Notes under the pieces: model-generated
Seen by the model: the letters and a program-made list of their open reading frames with translations, nothing else
Database searches by the model: none
What the model was told of the DNA's origin: nothing
Program-made: the position numbers and the translations under genes
In this document: positions 24,675 through 35,800 of the stretch, in pieces
How the letters are laid out: every line of letters starts with the position of its first letter
How positions within the stretch are numbered: position 1 is the stretch's first letter
Source of the DNA: Siderastrea radians
Lineage: Eukaryota; Cnidaria; Anthozoa; Scleractinia; Rhizangiidae
Length of the DNA stretch: 64,000 nucleotides
Direction: 5' to 3'
Assembly (NCBI GenBank): GCA_964017195.1
Contig: OZ024887.1
Coordinates: forward strand, 5,409,959-5,473,958

Positions 24675-25919
24675 CCTGATGAAACACTCTTTCTCATGTT
24701 TGATATATTACACAAATGTACGTATCATTACACTTCGTAGTTACTAAAATGAGGAAGGAGCGAAAACCACTCATTACGACCCAAAACCACCCAGTCTGAT
24801 CAGCAGAAAGACCCACAATGACCCAAAACAATTAAGAAATGGAATTCTGTTAAACAAAAATCTAAAATTGGAAAATTTAGATAGAATTCCCAAATTTTTA
24901 AAATAGGTTTGAGCTAAAGGTGATCTGTATCTGCTCGCCCCAGTTCCCCCTTCTCACGACTAGTTACTTAATTTGTTATTATTTTTTATACAAGTAACAA
25001 CGTAGGTTTATAAGTAACACGCTGAACAAATCTGAAACACATGCCTTGGCACACAATAATGTAAAAAGTTCCAACGGCTGTGTAGCCCAGCTGATTCAAG
25101 ACTCACGACTATCAAGGATAATGTGGCACATATCGATGCATTGATACCCATTATAATACCATTTATATTTTGAGGTTACTGCCTCCTGTGTATCCACCCT
25201 TTTGCCGATTCACAGTCCCTTCAAAACAACACGGTCCCTTTACAACAAAAGCAACTGTTTTGCAGTCTAATTGTTTATATTTTTGCAAATATACATATCA
25301 TTAGACTTTGTGTCAATCACGTTTATGGTTCTGTTGCGTTTGATTTGGTCAATTAGTAGCCATTAGTAGCTTAACTAAAGCCTATAAGTTTGGTTCTTGT
25401 TCTTGGTGTATTACATTTGAACGGCATGTTTTGTATTGCATTTCCACTTCTTTAATTGGGTGCCAAAGGAACAGTGCCAGAACATTGTTTCTACTTTGCA
25501 GAGATGTCTGTGTCTGGTTTACATAGTTAAATAGAGATGATATGAGTTTTTGTCTCCTGATTTTATCGCTAAGAAGCAGGTTTATTGTTATTAGTGTATC
25601 CGTGAGGGAAGGTTTGAGTGCATATTTGACAAGTTGGATTTGATGAGATTTGCCTTTTTCATTGCTAAAGTTTGTTTTTGTTGCATACATATTGCAGCTG
25701 TATTACAGAAGTAGGAGATCCGTGTTTTGAATTGAAGTGAAAGGAGCCAGGGGGGTGCCTTGAGAGAAGGGTTGGGTTCTTTAAATTTTTGCATGATCCA
25801 AAACCCAGGTGTTTGGCCTTTAGTGCCTAACGCCTGTGTCACGTGACCAGGGAAGGATGATAAACGTAATCTTTAGAGTAAAATGGGGAATATAAAATCA
25901 AGCAGAATTAAATATTTTT

Positions 25920-26122
25920 GGGTGTCATTCTTTTACATCCTAAGAGCTTGTAATGAATTTGCCTAGTGAGGTGGCCTTTTGTATTTATATTAGAAATTAT
26001 TAATTAAAGCATTAATTAAGTCACGTGACCAATTTTCGTCATTTGTAGGATTCCTGCTAATTATGGACACGATTAAAAGGCTAATTTATGATGATCCCTT
26101 AGCATGCAAAAGAATGACACCC
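25920..26122. mobile_element. MITE, unit 2 copy of the 6653 element
   Basis: Ends GGGTGTCATTCTTTTACAT and AAAAGAATGACACCC, with the same position and content as 6653-6851 and 48320-48522. Confidence 0.8.
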
Positions 26123-26509
26123 TAAAAGACTTAATTCTATTTCCTTTTTCAATCCCTATTTCACTCTGAACATTTTAACCGAGTTATGGTCATCAGGTTT
26201 CCCACAGTTTCCTAGTTGGAGAGGTTTTGGGTAAATTCCCGCGGAGTTATTGACTTTTGGGTAGATTTTATGGAAATTAGGCCCAAACCATGCCTTCAAG
26301 CAAAAATGTATTAAGGTTAAAAATATTCGCGAATATTAGTCTTCGCTTTCTACTAACAGGCTATCAGGCCGTGAAATTTGCTTACGTATGATTGCATTGA
26401 TCAAAATGTGTCAATATCAGCGGAAATATTTCAAGGTTAAGAATCACAATGTCCTTCCTTGTGGTTTCGAAATATTCACGGATATTTGTCCTGAAAATAC
26501 TGTTCCTTA

Positions 26510-27169
26510 AGCGGCCTTGACACGTCAAACTACTGTTGGCCAACTCGCCTTGGCAAACTCAAATTGGTGTGTGTGTGAACGACACAACAACACGTTGGTA
26601 AACTGTTGGTGACAAATAGAACTTGACTCTATTCTCGCCAACTTTTGGGCAACAGCGGTAAATGGTTTGAACCCAGGAGTCATATCATAATTTGGTAAAT
26701 TGTGATCGTCCGGGTGACTGTAGTGCTGAGAAGGACTGTTTGAGGTGACATTATCATCAGAGTCAAGTGAACTGTGAATCGTCAGTAGATGTTTTTAGTC
26801 TCTGGTCGTTGACCTGATTGGTCGACGATCTCGTGATGTTATAAAAATAGACCAAAGGACATTTGACTAACAAGAGACGAATCGAAACGCACCAATCACG
26901 TTTAACAGTCTTCACAGCCAATAACAGCCAATAACAAGGCTTAACTGACAGACGACCAATAACATCACGAGATCGTCGAAAAATCAGGACAACGACCAGA
27001 GACTAAAAACATCTACTAACGATTCACAGTTCACTTGACTCTGATGATGACTTCCGCTCGGGTTGTCGAAACGTCAGGCAATGTCACCTTCTCAGGACTA
27101 CACTCACCCGGACGATCACAATTTACCGAATTATGATTTTTGGTAACAGTTTGCAAACATGTTGTTGTG

Positions 27170-27208
<39 letters not shown>

Positions 27209-27264
27209 AATTTAAGTTTGCCAACACGAGTTGGCCAAAATTAGTTTGACGTGTGAACGCCGCT
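26510..27264. mobile_element. 755-bp inverted-repeat element with TTA target duplication
   Basis: The left end AGCGGCCTTGACACGTCAAA is matched by the right end TTTGACGTGTGAACGCCGCT (complement, two mismatches). TTA flanks both ends (26507-26509 and 27265-27267). Unit 1 has the single TTA empty site in CCTTAGAG near 7499. A 3-bp TTA/TWA duplication is typical of PIF/Harbinger. No transposase is present. A (CA)n tract (about 27175-27207) and a second, nested foldback lie inside. Confidence 0.85.
26685..27136. mobile_element. 452-bp foldback nested in the 26510 element
   Basis: TCATAATTTGGTAAATTGTG at the left pairs with CACAATTTACCGAATTATGA at the right. The arms continue through GATCGTCCGGGTGA and its complement, then again around GAGATCGTCGA in the middle. 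The right arm carries a GTTGTCGAAACGTCAGGCAA word that the left arm lacks. Confidence 0.75.
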
Positions 27265-27694
27265 TTAGAGGTCGCAGTTTGACCAAAAAAAGTTTCGAAC
27301 CAAGCTCACAACTCAGTGTAAGTTTCGATAATGTCCGTGGACAAACGCGTCAACTGACAAGTTATTTTTCATGTGTGTGACAAGTGGGTGGGTGGAGTAA
27401 TCGGGTGAAATAGAAGAGGAAAAAGACGATTGCTTTCGCAAGTTAATAACGTTTCTCATGACACAGGAATGTCTATATCACAAGACAATGTTTCCAATCA
27501 TTCTCGTTTGTTCAGTAGCTCATTACCAACTCGATACTGCACCTCCTCTCGCTTGCTGTTTAGGTTTGCGCAGCCCAATGTATGGTTCCTAAGTACTGCT
27601 CATAAACTGGGTATAGATTTTACCCTTTCCGTCTGATAGGATTTTGTGGGCTTGAAAAGGCTCCTGCCACAGATTCCTAAGATACCCTTCTAAG
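27265..27694. other. Unit 2 distal flank
   Basis: Matches about 7500-8010 (unit 1) and 48545-48915 (unit 3). No gene is seen. Confidence 0.5.
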
Positions 27695-28767
27695 GGCGCG
27701 TTCTTTTGGGACTATTCCGGAATAGGAATGCTCGGAATAGACGGTATTTCTGTTCTTTTGGGAGCGATTCCGTTTTCGGAATGAACGGAATATCATTCCG
27801 TTGATTCTGCTCCACATAGCAGAATGAACAGAATGAAAGGAATACGGTTTACTCGAAATAGACAGAATACGCGTTGGCCGTTTTTATGCTAGAGACGTTA
27901 AAGTCGTCTAGACGTATTTAACGTCTCAGACGTTAATGTCGTCGGGTATAAAAACGAGACGTAATAAAGTAGACGAACAAGTAGAAAAACCCCAAGAATT
28001 TCTAAGAAAAGGACTGGGTTCTATTCTTGGAAGACACTAGATGCGACTAAACTCGGCAGCAAATCAAATAAAGTGTGCAAAACAACAACTCCATCTGTAT
28101 GTAAACATCGCGGAGACTTTGCTTAACTGCTTCGCAGCTTCTGAAGGCTTGTTTCTCGACGTCGTCCAAAAATAAAAGACATGGAAACGCAAATGTGTTT
28201 TAAAAAGGCTAAATCAGTCAAGAAAGCAGTTTTTGGAAGAAGCACTTGGCTTGTGCGTCGTGGCCAACAAGAGAGAAAGGAAGGAAAGAAGTGGAGATGA
28301 ACGGAGGGATTCTTGGTGGTGGAGAAACGGCCAACTAAATTGGAAGGATAAAGCGCTTTAGGGCTAAATTCGTCCCAGATAGGGTCGTCTCGTTTTTATA
28401 CTAGACGACTTTAACGTCTCAGACGTTAAAGTCGTCTGTTAAGTTCGACGTTCAGTCACACTTAACAGAAGACGTTAATATCGTCAGACGTTAAAGTCGT
28501 CTGACTTATATATATTCCGTTTTTATACTAGACGTAAATGTCGTCTCGAGACAATAATAACGTCTTAGACGATATTAACGTCTCTAGCATAAAAACGGCC
28601 GTTCTTTTGGGGAATTTTTGGCGGGAAATCCTACGCGGCCGCCCGCGCCTGTGCAGACATAGTAGTTCTCAGGTCACCTAGCGTTCTTTTCCAAATTGAA
28701 ATTCCGTGTATTCCGTTATTCCTAAACCGGAATAAGAATGGCCAGAATTGTCCCAAAAGAATGCACC
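27695..28767. mobile_element. 1.07-kb inverted-repeat element with CTAAG target duplication
   Basis: The left end GGCGCGTTCTTTTGGGAC is matched by the right end GTCCCAAAAGAATGCACC. CTAAG flanks both ends (27690-27694 and 28768-28772). Unit 1 has the empty site CTCTAAGACTCG near 8010. The inside near each end is rich in GGAAT/ATTCC words. It is non-autonomous and contains another element at 27876-28600. Confidence 0.85.
27876..28600. mobile_element. 725-bp nested element with GACGTTAAAGTCGTC arrays
   Basis: The ends are GGCCGTTTTTATGCTAGAGA and the exact complement TCTCTAGCATAAAAACGGCC. GTT lies on both sides and may be the target duplication. The subterminal zones repeat the near-palindrome GACGTTAAAGTCGTC many times (for example 27896-27960 and 28410-28590). 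No protein is encoded. Confidence 0.85.
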
Positions 28768-28867
28768 CTAAGATTCATACGAAAAGGCTGGCTGCATTCT
28801 CATCCCAGAACCAGCAGGTTAAGTATGGTTTTACGGAAATTTTTTCCCTGATCCGTTAGTCTGATTC

Positions 28868-29052
28868 TCAGTGAGACTAGACTACAAGCAGCCTGTCTTT
28901 CCGCTCAGGACGCGAGCGAGCGCAGAAATTGTGTGACGCGTGTGTATAGTGAGCCGGCTCACTAGACTAGCCGCTGATCACGCTGGCGTTATGTTTCTAC
29001 GCGGCAGGCGATTATCGTCCTCACTCGCGTGTTCTTTCTGCTCGACTATCCC
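28868..29052. mobile_element. Inverted-repeat element related to 8100-8315 and 49322-49486
   Basis: Contains GTCTTTCCGCTCAGGACG at the left and a complement-like GTTCTTTCTGCTCGACTATC at the right. It is shared with unit 1 at the same block position, so it is older than the duplication. Confidence 0.5.
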
Positions 29053-29143
29053 TGATTGCATAGAGTGACTACTAAATGTAAAGAAGATCCTCGCAGTTAT
29101 TAACGCAACTTATGCAGTTGCGAAAAGAAAGCCTGAAAAAATC

Positions 29144-29215
29144 AGGCTTGCCGGGATTCGAACCCTGACCTCTGCGATACCAGTGCAGCGCTCTAACCAA
29201 TTGAGCTAACAAGCC
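29144..29215 (-). tRNA. tRNA-Thr(GGT)-like sequence, left half of the palindrome
   Basis: 72-nt cloverleaf candidate on the minus strand. The acceptor stem is GGCTTGT/GCAAGCC with one G-U. The D arm is GCTC/GAGC, with A box TAGCTCAATTGG and B box GGTTCGAATCC. The loop CTGGTAT places GGT at the anticodon position. The anticodon stem and T stem each have a mismatch. It lies inside a mobile insertion, so I read it as a SINE head rather than a translating tRNA. Confidence 0.5.
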
Positions 29216-29474
29216 AACTGGGAGCTGGTCATTAAATTGGTTCGTAATATACCCGGGAAAGATGAAGATGAAATTATGAATATATGAACTTCATATATTT
29301 GAACTGCGGAATGAAGAAATAAATGTAAAGAAGATCCTCGCAGTTATTAACGCAACTTATGCAGTTGCGAAAAGTTCATATATTCATGCAGTTGCAAAAA
29401 GTTCATATATTCATAATTTCATCTTCATCTTTCCCGGGTATATTACGAACCAATTTAATGACCAGCTCCCAGTT

Positions 29475-29546
29475 GGCTTGTTAGCTCAATTGGTTAGAGC
29501 GCTGCACCGGTATCGCAGAGGTCAGGGTTCGACTCCCGGCAAGCCT
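29475..29546 (+). tRNA. tRNA-Thr(GGT)-like sequence, right half of the palindrome
   Basis: Second copy, on the plus strand, differing in the anticodon loop (CCGGTAT, so the normal T33 is lost) and the T loop (TTCGACT). A T6 run follows three bases later (29550-29555), suitable as an RNA polymerase III terminator. It is probably a SINE promoter head, not a functional tRNA. Confidence 0.45.
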
Positions 29547-29909
29547 GATTTTTTCAGACTTTCTTTTCGCAACTGCATAAGTTGCGCTAATAACTGCGAG
29601 GATCTTCTTTACATTTATTTCTTCATTCCGCAGTTCAAATATATGAAGTTCATATATTCATAATTTCAGAGTGACTACTCTTAGTCTACCGCTAGACGGA
29701 GCGAGAGCGAGCGACCTTAGACCGTCTCAGAATCAGGCTGCTCATCATAGGCCAATCCAGTCTCTTAATGCCAGTTGTAACCACAGGTGACCCAAGCTAA
29801 CAGTGTGAGCATGGTGATAAATATAAGGATTTGTATGGAAATTGAACAAATCATTTCTAGAATCGTAAAATAATTTGTTTTTCGCAAATAAAGTTCCTTA
29901 CTTGTTTTA

Positions 29910-30715
29910 GAGGCCTACTCTGGGACCCAAAGTCGCCCAAAGTCGCCTAAAGTCGCCCAAAGTCGGCTAAAGTCGCCTAAAGTCGCCCAAAGTCGCTCTA
30001 AGTCGCCTTAAATCCCTTGTTTATAGTTTATATATTAATAGTAAACTATGTAAAACTTAATATAGTTTATTCTCAGCTGTTGCCTAACCAGAGCCCTATA
30101 CAATAAAATGCCCAAGGAATCATCCTGGGGCCCCTAAGATTCTTGTTGTGACACTTACTAACTCACAGGTTTCACTTAATGCCTTACTTTTTGGCCTGTG
30201 ACCAATTCGGCAGCAACCTTGCTTGCTAGCTGTTGTTAAGGTCATTGTTGCATGTTTATGTACTACTAATGTCTTTAGTGTGCGGGTCCATACCAACATC
30301 ACAAGAGGTCATTAGAAATTCCAAGGGGGGTGGGGGCAGTGGAGGCTCTTGAAAGCCACCAAACTAGAATTTCCAGAAGGGTGGGGTGGAATAGGGGGTT
30401 GGTGGAGTATTCAAACTAAAAGATTTTCATGGGGATAGTATGGATATTTTCTGTAACAATGCATTATGGTGTACCATGATGATTCCCATGTATATGTATA
30501 CCACAACTGTACTTAGGTTCACCTTGGCATTTCCAATTAAGTCACTGAAGGTTACCTAAAATTGCCTAAAGTCGCTCAAAATCGCCCAAAGTCGCCTAAA
30601 GTCGCCCAAAATCGCCTTAAATCGCCCGTAATTTTGGAAAAAATAAGCTAAAATCGCCTAAAGTCGCCTTAAGTCGCCCAAAGTTACGGCGACTTTGGGT
30701 CCCAGAGTAGGCCTT
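29910..30715. mobile_element. 806-bp element with AAAGTCGCC repeat arrays, TTTA target duplication
   Basis: The ends are AGGCCTACTCTGGGACCCAA at the left and its complement at the right. TTTA flanks both sides (29906-29909 and 30716-30719). The opposite arm of the host element has the empty site (TAAA at 39718-39721). Long subterminal arrays of the 10-mer AAAGTCGCCY occur at 29937-30015 and 30555-30690. Both run in the same direction, while the last right-hand unit is inverted. A decayed GTGGTTCCAG-family element (about 30303-30466) is nested inside. Confidence 0.85.
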
Positions 30716-31125
30716 TTTAGTTTGGGTTCATTGTGTGTTTCTCGGCTTTGTGTGCTGATTTGACCTTATTTAAAGCTATTTAAGCGACTTTGGTTCATCT
30801 CTCACATACTGTGTAAACAATACTGAAAGGTTGGAGCCAGAATCAGTGCAGAATATTAATGAGGGCAATAGTACGAACGATTTTCTCGTCGAATCTTTAC
30901 CAGGTTTCAATTTTTCCCCCTAGGAGCAAAGAAAAATAACGTCCTTACCTTTTGACGCCGGTCAGAGGCAAATTATGTCAATCCTTAGGTCACAAATAAT
31001 CGTAGATAAAGTCAACACGTGTTAAAACTCGATAAAACGATTCGATTTGACCCGTGGAAGGCATACCGGGGCCACTGAACGCGGCCGAGACTGGGCAGGA
31101 GGACAATTTTTATCCCTACGAGGAG

Positions 31126-31487
31126 TCCACCGCGGTCAAACGTCTGAGGCAGTTTTTTTGTTCTAATTCGGAAGATTTATTTCCGATGCAGTCGAAACAT
31201 GAGCAAGGATATACAAATTAGTGGGTGAGTGTAAATATATTTTCATTTATCTCAAATAAACGAGTTTGTTTGCTATTTAATTGTTCCGCACCTGAGCAAA
31301 ATTACCCTTAGAAATGGCACCGACAAGACCGTTTCCCGTTTTCAAACACTTAGAACTTTTTTAGTAAAGTTCGAAACATTTTAGTTAGCCCACAGGTTAC
31401 TGGTACAGTATCGAACTTTAAACAGTGAAGATAATTCCCTTATCTTTGAGGTACTTTTCTTATTTTTTTTCCTTTGACCGCGGTGAA
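31126..31487. mobile_element. 362-bp MITE with perfect 9-bp target duplication
   Basis: The ends are TCCACCGCGGTCAAA and the complement-like TTTGACCGCGGTGAA. TACGAGGAG occurs on both sides (31117-31125 and 31488-31496). The opposite inverted arm reads through without it (near 39318), which is the empty site. The 9-bp duplication suggests Mutator-like mobilisation. No coding sequence is present. Confidence 0.88.
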
Positions 31488-31668
31488 TACGAGGAGACAC
31501 CTGTGGAATATTTGTTCGTGACCGAAAAATACTTGTCTGCTCCCGGAAGGGAAAAATTTGTCCCTGAAACAAATTTTATCGTGCGCCAGCAATGAAGTGA
31601 TATTTTTTCAGTAAACAGCTGATAACGATGAGGAAATGCCCGTCTAAACAGCGGTGAACAAAACTAAA

Positions 31669-32191
31669 CTAGCCATCATCAAACTGATTTGGGACCGGTC
31701 TAAGCTGAAAAAATTCGCCGACAAGAACGACCTGCTTTCCTCCGAATGGAAGTTTATGCTCAGTGTTACCGCCGACAGTTAGATGGATCACATTGCATAT
31801 TTCAAAAATTCGCCTGCTTGTCATTGAGGCTTTGTCCCATATTAAACAATCCACTTTTCTCAGCTGTTCTTGGATGAGATTATTAGACGATGCTTTTTGT
31901 AACAATAACTTCCACGGTAGATCCCCCGGACAGTAGGAACTGGATTTTTCAAATATTTGTAAAGTGTTCCTGGAATTCCAGTGGAGGAGATAATGGCCAT
32001 ATTTTTGCCGCTTTGTTCAAGTTGCTGAAAAATTTCTTTCCGAGGAAAGACTTTCCAGTGCCTGCTTGGCCCGTAATAAAAACATTATGTCCACTTAAGG
32101 CAGCTTTCAAAGTAAAGGCTTGATCATCTGTTAACCTACGTAATTGCAAATTCAGGATATCAATACTATAATATTTTAAACTACGCCACAT
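31669..32191 (-). pseudogene. PIF1-like DNA helicase fragment
   Basis: Superfamily 1B DNA helicase relative; PIF1 enzymes unwind DNA 5' to 3' using ATP. On the minus strand, 32191-31949 reads through LTDDQ and the Walker A motif GQAGTGKS. After a stop and a frame change, 31905-31669 has a Walker B-like segment, CLIWDKASM. There the usual DE is replaced by DK, so catalysis would be lost. GGKQVVLVGEFFQLRPV follows, matching PIF1 motif III. All later helicase motifs are missing. It sits inside the 10-kb inverted-arm structure and is most likely an element-borne gene that has decayed. Confidence 0.75.
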
Positions 32192-32534
32192 TTAGACCTT
32201 CTCATCATCATCGTCATCATCATCATCACATAAGGCTGTGTCAACTGACTAGCCTTTTGTAGCTGCTTAACATGTTTTAAGTTTAAGCTTTGTCAGGCTT
32301 AGATTTCAGTCGTATCATAGCGATACTATGGAAATTAGGTTAAAATTAGGTTGTTTTAAACTACGTCGAAAACAGCAATGCCTACAGGCCGTTAGAGTAA
32401 TTTTAAGCCCAGTGAGATTTAAGATTAAAGGAGGCTCGAAAGTATTTTTAACTGTTATAATCTTTATGAAATGAAGAGAGTTTAAAAGAAAGGATTTGTT
32501 TGAATATCTGAAACCTCTTTTGCAGGTCGGACAA

Positions 32535-32750
32535 TGTACGGGAGTTTTTACGGACGCCCACCCCCATAGTTTGCGACAATCAAATGTATAACCAAATATG
32601 GTCATGAGCACGTGTAGTGACTTTCTCAGAAAACTGGAGAGACGATGCAGCGAGTTGAACTGTGAGCATACTGTGAGTTATTTAGTGAGTTTTAGCTGCG
32701 GAATAAACCTGAAAACTAGTGAGTTCTGTGTACCGTTGTTGAACGGCTCA
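32535..32750 (+). repeat. 5' LTR of the BEL/Pao element
   Basis: 216 bp, starting TGTACGGG and ending GGCTCA (TG...CA). It is identical to the 3' LTR except for one G/C difference near 32555. The flanking ACAA (32531-32534) recurs after the 3' LTR (38401-38404), giving a 4-bp target duplication. Confidence 0.95.
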
Positions 32751-32754
32751 CTTT

Positions 32755-32770
32755 TGGTGCCGGGACCAGG
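32755..32770 (+). promoter_or_regulatory. Primer-binding site
   Basis: TGGTGCCGGGACCAGG begins four bases after the 5' LTR. It starts with TGG, complementary to a tRNA CCA end, as expected for minus-strand priming. I do not assign the tRNA. Confidence 0.7.
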
Positions 32771-32822
32771 ATACAAACGACCAGGATCAAAACAACCGGG
32801 CTAAACAAGAAGCAAAACAAAC

Positions 32823-35800
32823 ATGAGCGACGGCGAAGGAGAAACCAGCCCCAGCGAAGACGAACAACATCTCGTTCGAGAGATTGACAAAGAAATTAAC
32901 AAGCTGAAATACTTCTTGGAGGAGACAGGAGAACTAATTGAACTCGGGGACTTTGCTGAGATGGATATCGCCAACAAACGAGCCGAGAAAATTATCGCGA
33001 AACTATCGGATCTTATTTCACAGACAGAAGAGTTGAAAATCGAGCGAGGAGTGACATCTCGTTCTGTGAGACGGGGGAAGAAAGACACCAAATCCAAATA
33101 TGCAGCGTTTGTTATCGACAAGGAGAGGCTTGGAAAGTGTCTGAGCGAAAGAGAAGAGGAAATTGAGCGGCGAAAAGAAGATTCGAAACGGGAACAACAG
33201 ATGGAGGACGAGCGGCGACTATGCGAGCTCCGTGAAAGACAACAGAACCACGAGCCTGAGTTATGGAAGGAAAAGCTCGAAGCAGAATTGCGGGTAGCGG
33301 AGAAGAAATTAGAAATGGAGAAAACCGCCGTTTCCAGTACGACTAAACTGCCGAAACTTAAGATGACACCGTTCAAAGGTACTGCTGGCGACTGGGTGAG
33401 ATTTGAAAACATGTTCCTAACTCAAGTTGATGCCAAGTCAATTTCTGACGAAGAGAAATTCGGCTATCTGCTAGAATCTGTCGGGCCGAAGGTGAGAGAC
33501 CGAATTGCAAACCTGAAACCTGGCAGTATGGGTTATAAGACGGCATGGGAACGACTTAAAAAAGAATTCGGTCAAACTAAAGTCGTCATCAATACTCACA
33601 TAGACGAAATTATCAACCTACCTCTGGTCAAAGGAACGAATTATTTCAAAATACAAGAGTTTTACGAGAGACTGAGTAATAACTATGACGCTCTCCAAAC
33701 CCTTGAAGGAGCTGAGAAATTACAAGGGTTTGTAATGAATACGATCAACAAACTGCCGCACGTCAAACCAGACCTAGTACGAGTTGATGAGAATTGGGAG
33801 GAGTGGTCTATGGAACATTTAATTGACGCTTTGCAAAAGTGGCTCAGGAGAAATCACGTAGAAAACAGCAAATGTGAGAAACACCTCTTCACACAGAAGC
33901 CAAGAGATAATCGGTCACCTTATTGCCTTTTCTGCCGAAAGCATGATCACTGGAGTGGAAACTGTACCGTGGTAACAGGGTTGGCGAACAGGAAGAAGTT
34001 CTTTGTGGATCACAATTTATGCTTTAACTGTGGGCGTGCAAACCACAGGGCAGACCAGTGCCAGAGGCGTGGGTGCCTTAAGTGCAAACACAAGCATCAT
34101 ACTAGCATATGCGACAGAGAGGAGAGAGAAAGCAGCAGTGCGAATGGGGTTTCGCTGACTGGCTACACTAACTATGCAGAGGAGAGAGCACTACCCGCCA
34201 TAATTCCTGTGAGCATCGAAGGACAGGTTCTTTGGGCCTACCTGGACACAGGATCTGCACGCAATTTTATCTCTCGTGAAGCAGTCAAGATGTTAAAGTT
34301 GAAGCTAACTCGTCATGAGACCCGTGAAATTTTGACGGTCAATGGAACCAAAGTCCAGTCCATGCCAATCTTTGACACCCGCATTGAATCGCTGGACGGA
34401 AAATCATGTGAAGAAATTGAATTCACTGGCTCAAAGTTAGTGGACTTTACCACAGTGAGAAGGCCAGACATGAACCAGCTGAAACTGAAGTACTCGCATA
34501 CACAAGACAAGAGGTTCTACATGACATCTACGGGAGAACACCAGATACATCTCATTCTTGGAGATAGCATTTACAGCAGAATAAGGACGGAGAGAGTGTT
34601 CAAAGGGAAGCGAGGAGAACCCCTAGTGGAAGAGACATCGTTTGGTTGGGTGGTTCATGGTGGAGATGAATATGGGAGTGGCAGCACCTGCATGTACTTG
34701 AGAGAGGTTAATGACTATGAGAAACTTTACAGTTTAGATGTACTGGGGGTTGAGGATCGGGGTGAGAATGACCAGCTGGACGTCCTGCGTGACTTCAAGG
34801 AGAGTGTAGTGAGAAGAGAGGATGGAAGGTATGAGGTCAGTTTTCCATGGATTCCTGGAACAATGTTATTGAACACAAATGAGACACTTAGCAGAAAGCG
34901 TCTTGAGAATGTGGAGAGAAAATTGTTGAGAAATGAGAAGTTGAGAGAAGAATATGGTGGCATCATCGAAGAGCAGCTCAAAGCAGGCGTAATAGAAGAA
35001 GCTCCTCAGAATCCAACCGGAGAACGAGTATTCTACATGCCACATAAACCAGTTGTAAAGCAAAGTGCAGTTACCACGAAGGTTCGCATGGTGTTTGACG
35101 CGAGTGCTAAGCCACACCCATTGGCCAACAGCATCAATGACTGCATGTTTACTGGGCCCCCATTACAGCCACTCCTCTGGGACATAATGGTTAGAGCGCG
35201 AATGTCCACAAATCTACTTCTGGGTGACATTGAGAAGGCGTTTCTGCAGATTAGTGTGAAGAGGAAGACAGAGATTCATTCAGATTCCTGTTCAATGTCA
35301 AGGGAGAAGAGAAGCATCTAAGATTTACACGTGTACCATTTGGAGTTGAAGCGAGCCCCTTCTTATTGGGAGCCACTCTGCAGCATCACTTTCAACAGCA
35401 AGGGCCAGAGTTCTCAGATACCGTGAGCGCACTCAAGGAGAACACTTATGTTGACAATCTAATGCAAACGGGAGGCGATAATGAGAAGCTTGTGCAGTTC
35501 AAAGAAGAGAGCACTGTCATACTTGAGTCGGCTAAGTTTCCAGTTCATAAGTGGGAATCGAATGTTAAAAGTCTTGAGAGTGAAAGCATGCCAAACCCTA
35601 GCAAGATTCTAGGACATACATGGAACAAAGAAGATGATACATTGGAGCTGCCTGCAAAGCCTTTCCCACACGATCAGCCAGTGACTAAACGAACTATCCT
35701 CAGTTACTTAGGAACTGTGTATGACCCACTCGGGATAATCTCACCCACTATGGCTGAAGGAAAGCACATCTACCGTGAGACTTGTGATGAAAAGAAGGGT

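Larger units (their letters stand above)
23127..26506. other. 3' flank of zinc-finger unit 2
   Basis: Duplicated-block sequence matching 4012-7500 (unit 1) and 45739-48540 (unit 3). It begins at the stop codon, so part is probably 3' UTR. It carries the shared foldback (about 24203-24674) and the shared MITE (25920-26122). A 228-codon minus-strand open frame (23781-24467) is not preserved in frame in the sister copies, so I do not call it a gene. Confidence 0.6.
29074..29667. mobile_element. Palindromic tRNA-derived (SINE-like) insertion, 12-bp target duplication
   Basis: Two oppositely oriented tRNA-like units with their flanks form a palindrome of about 590 bp. AGAGTGACTACT occurs directly on both sides (29062-29073 and 29668-29679) and only once in unit 3 (48917-48928), so ends and empty site are clear. 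A 12-bp duplication fits LINE-mediated retroposition. Conserved flanks include CATCTTTCCCGGGTATATTA before and CTGCGAGGATCTTCTTTACA after each tRNA-like part. The words TTCATATATTCATAATTTC occur at both the centre and the right edge, as if permuted or tandem copies were joined. Confidence 0.9.

Noticed and set aside
29144..29546. Two functional tRNA-Thr genes
   Set aside because: Stem mismatches, a lost T33 in one copy and a location inside a palindromic insertion with a target duplication point to SINE heads.
31669..32191. Helitron, because of the PIF1-like helicase
   Set aside because: No Rep/HUH motif, no TC...CTRR ends and no terminal hairpin. The surrounding arms are long inverted repeats, which Helitrons lack.
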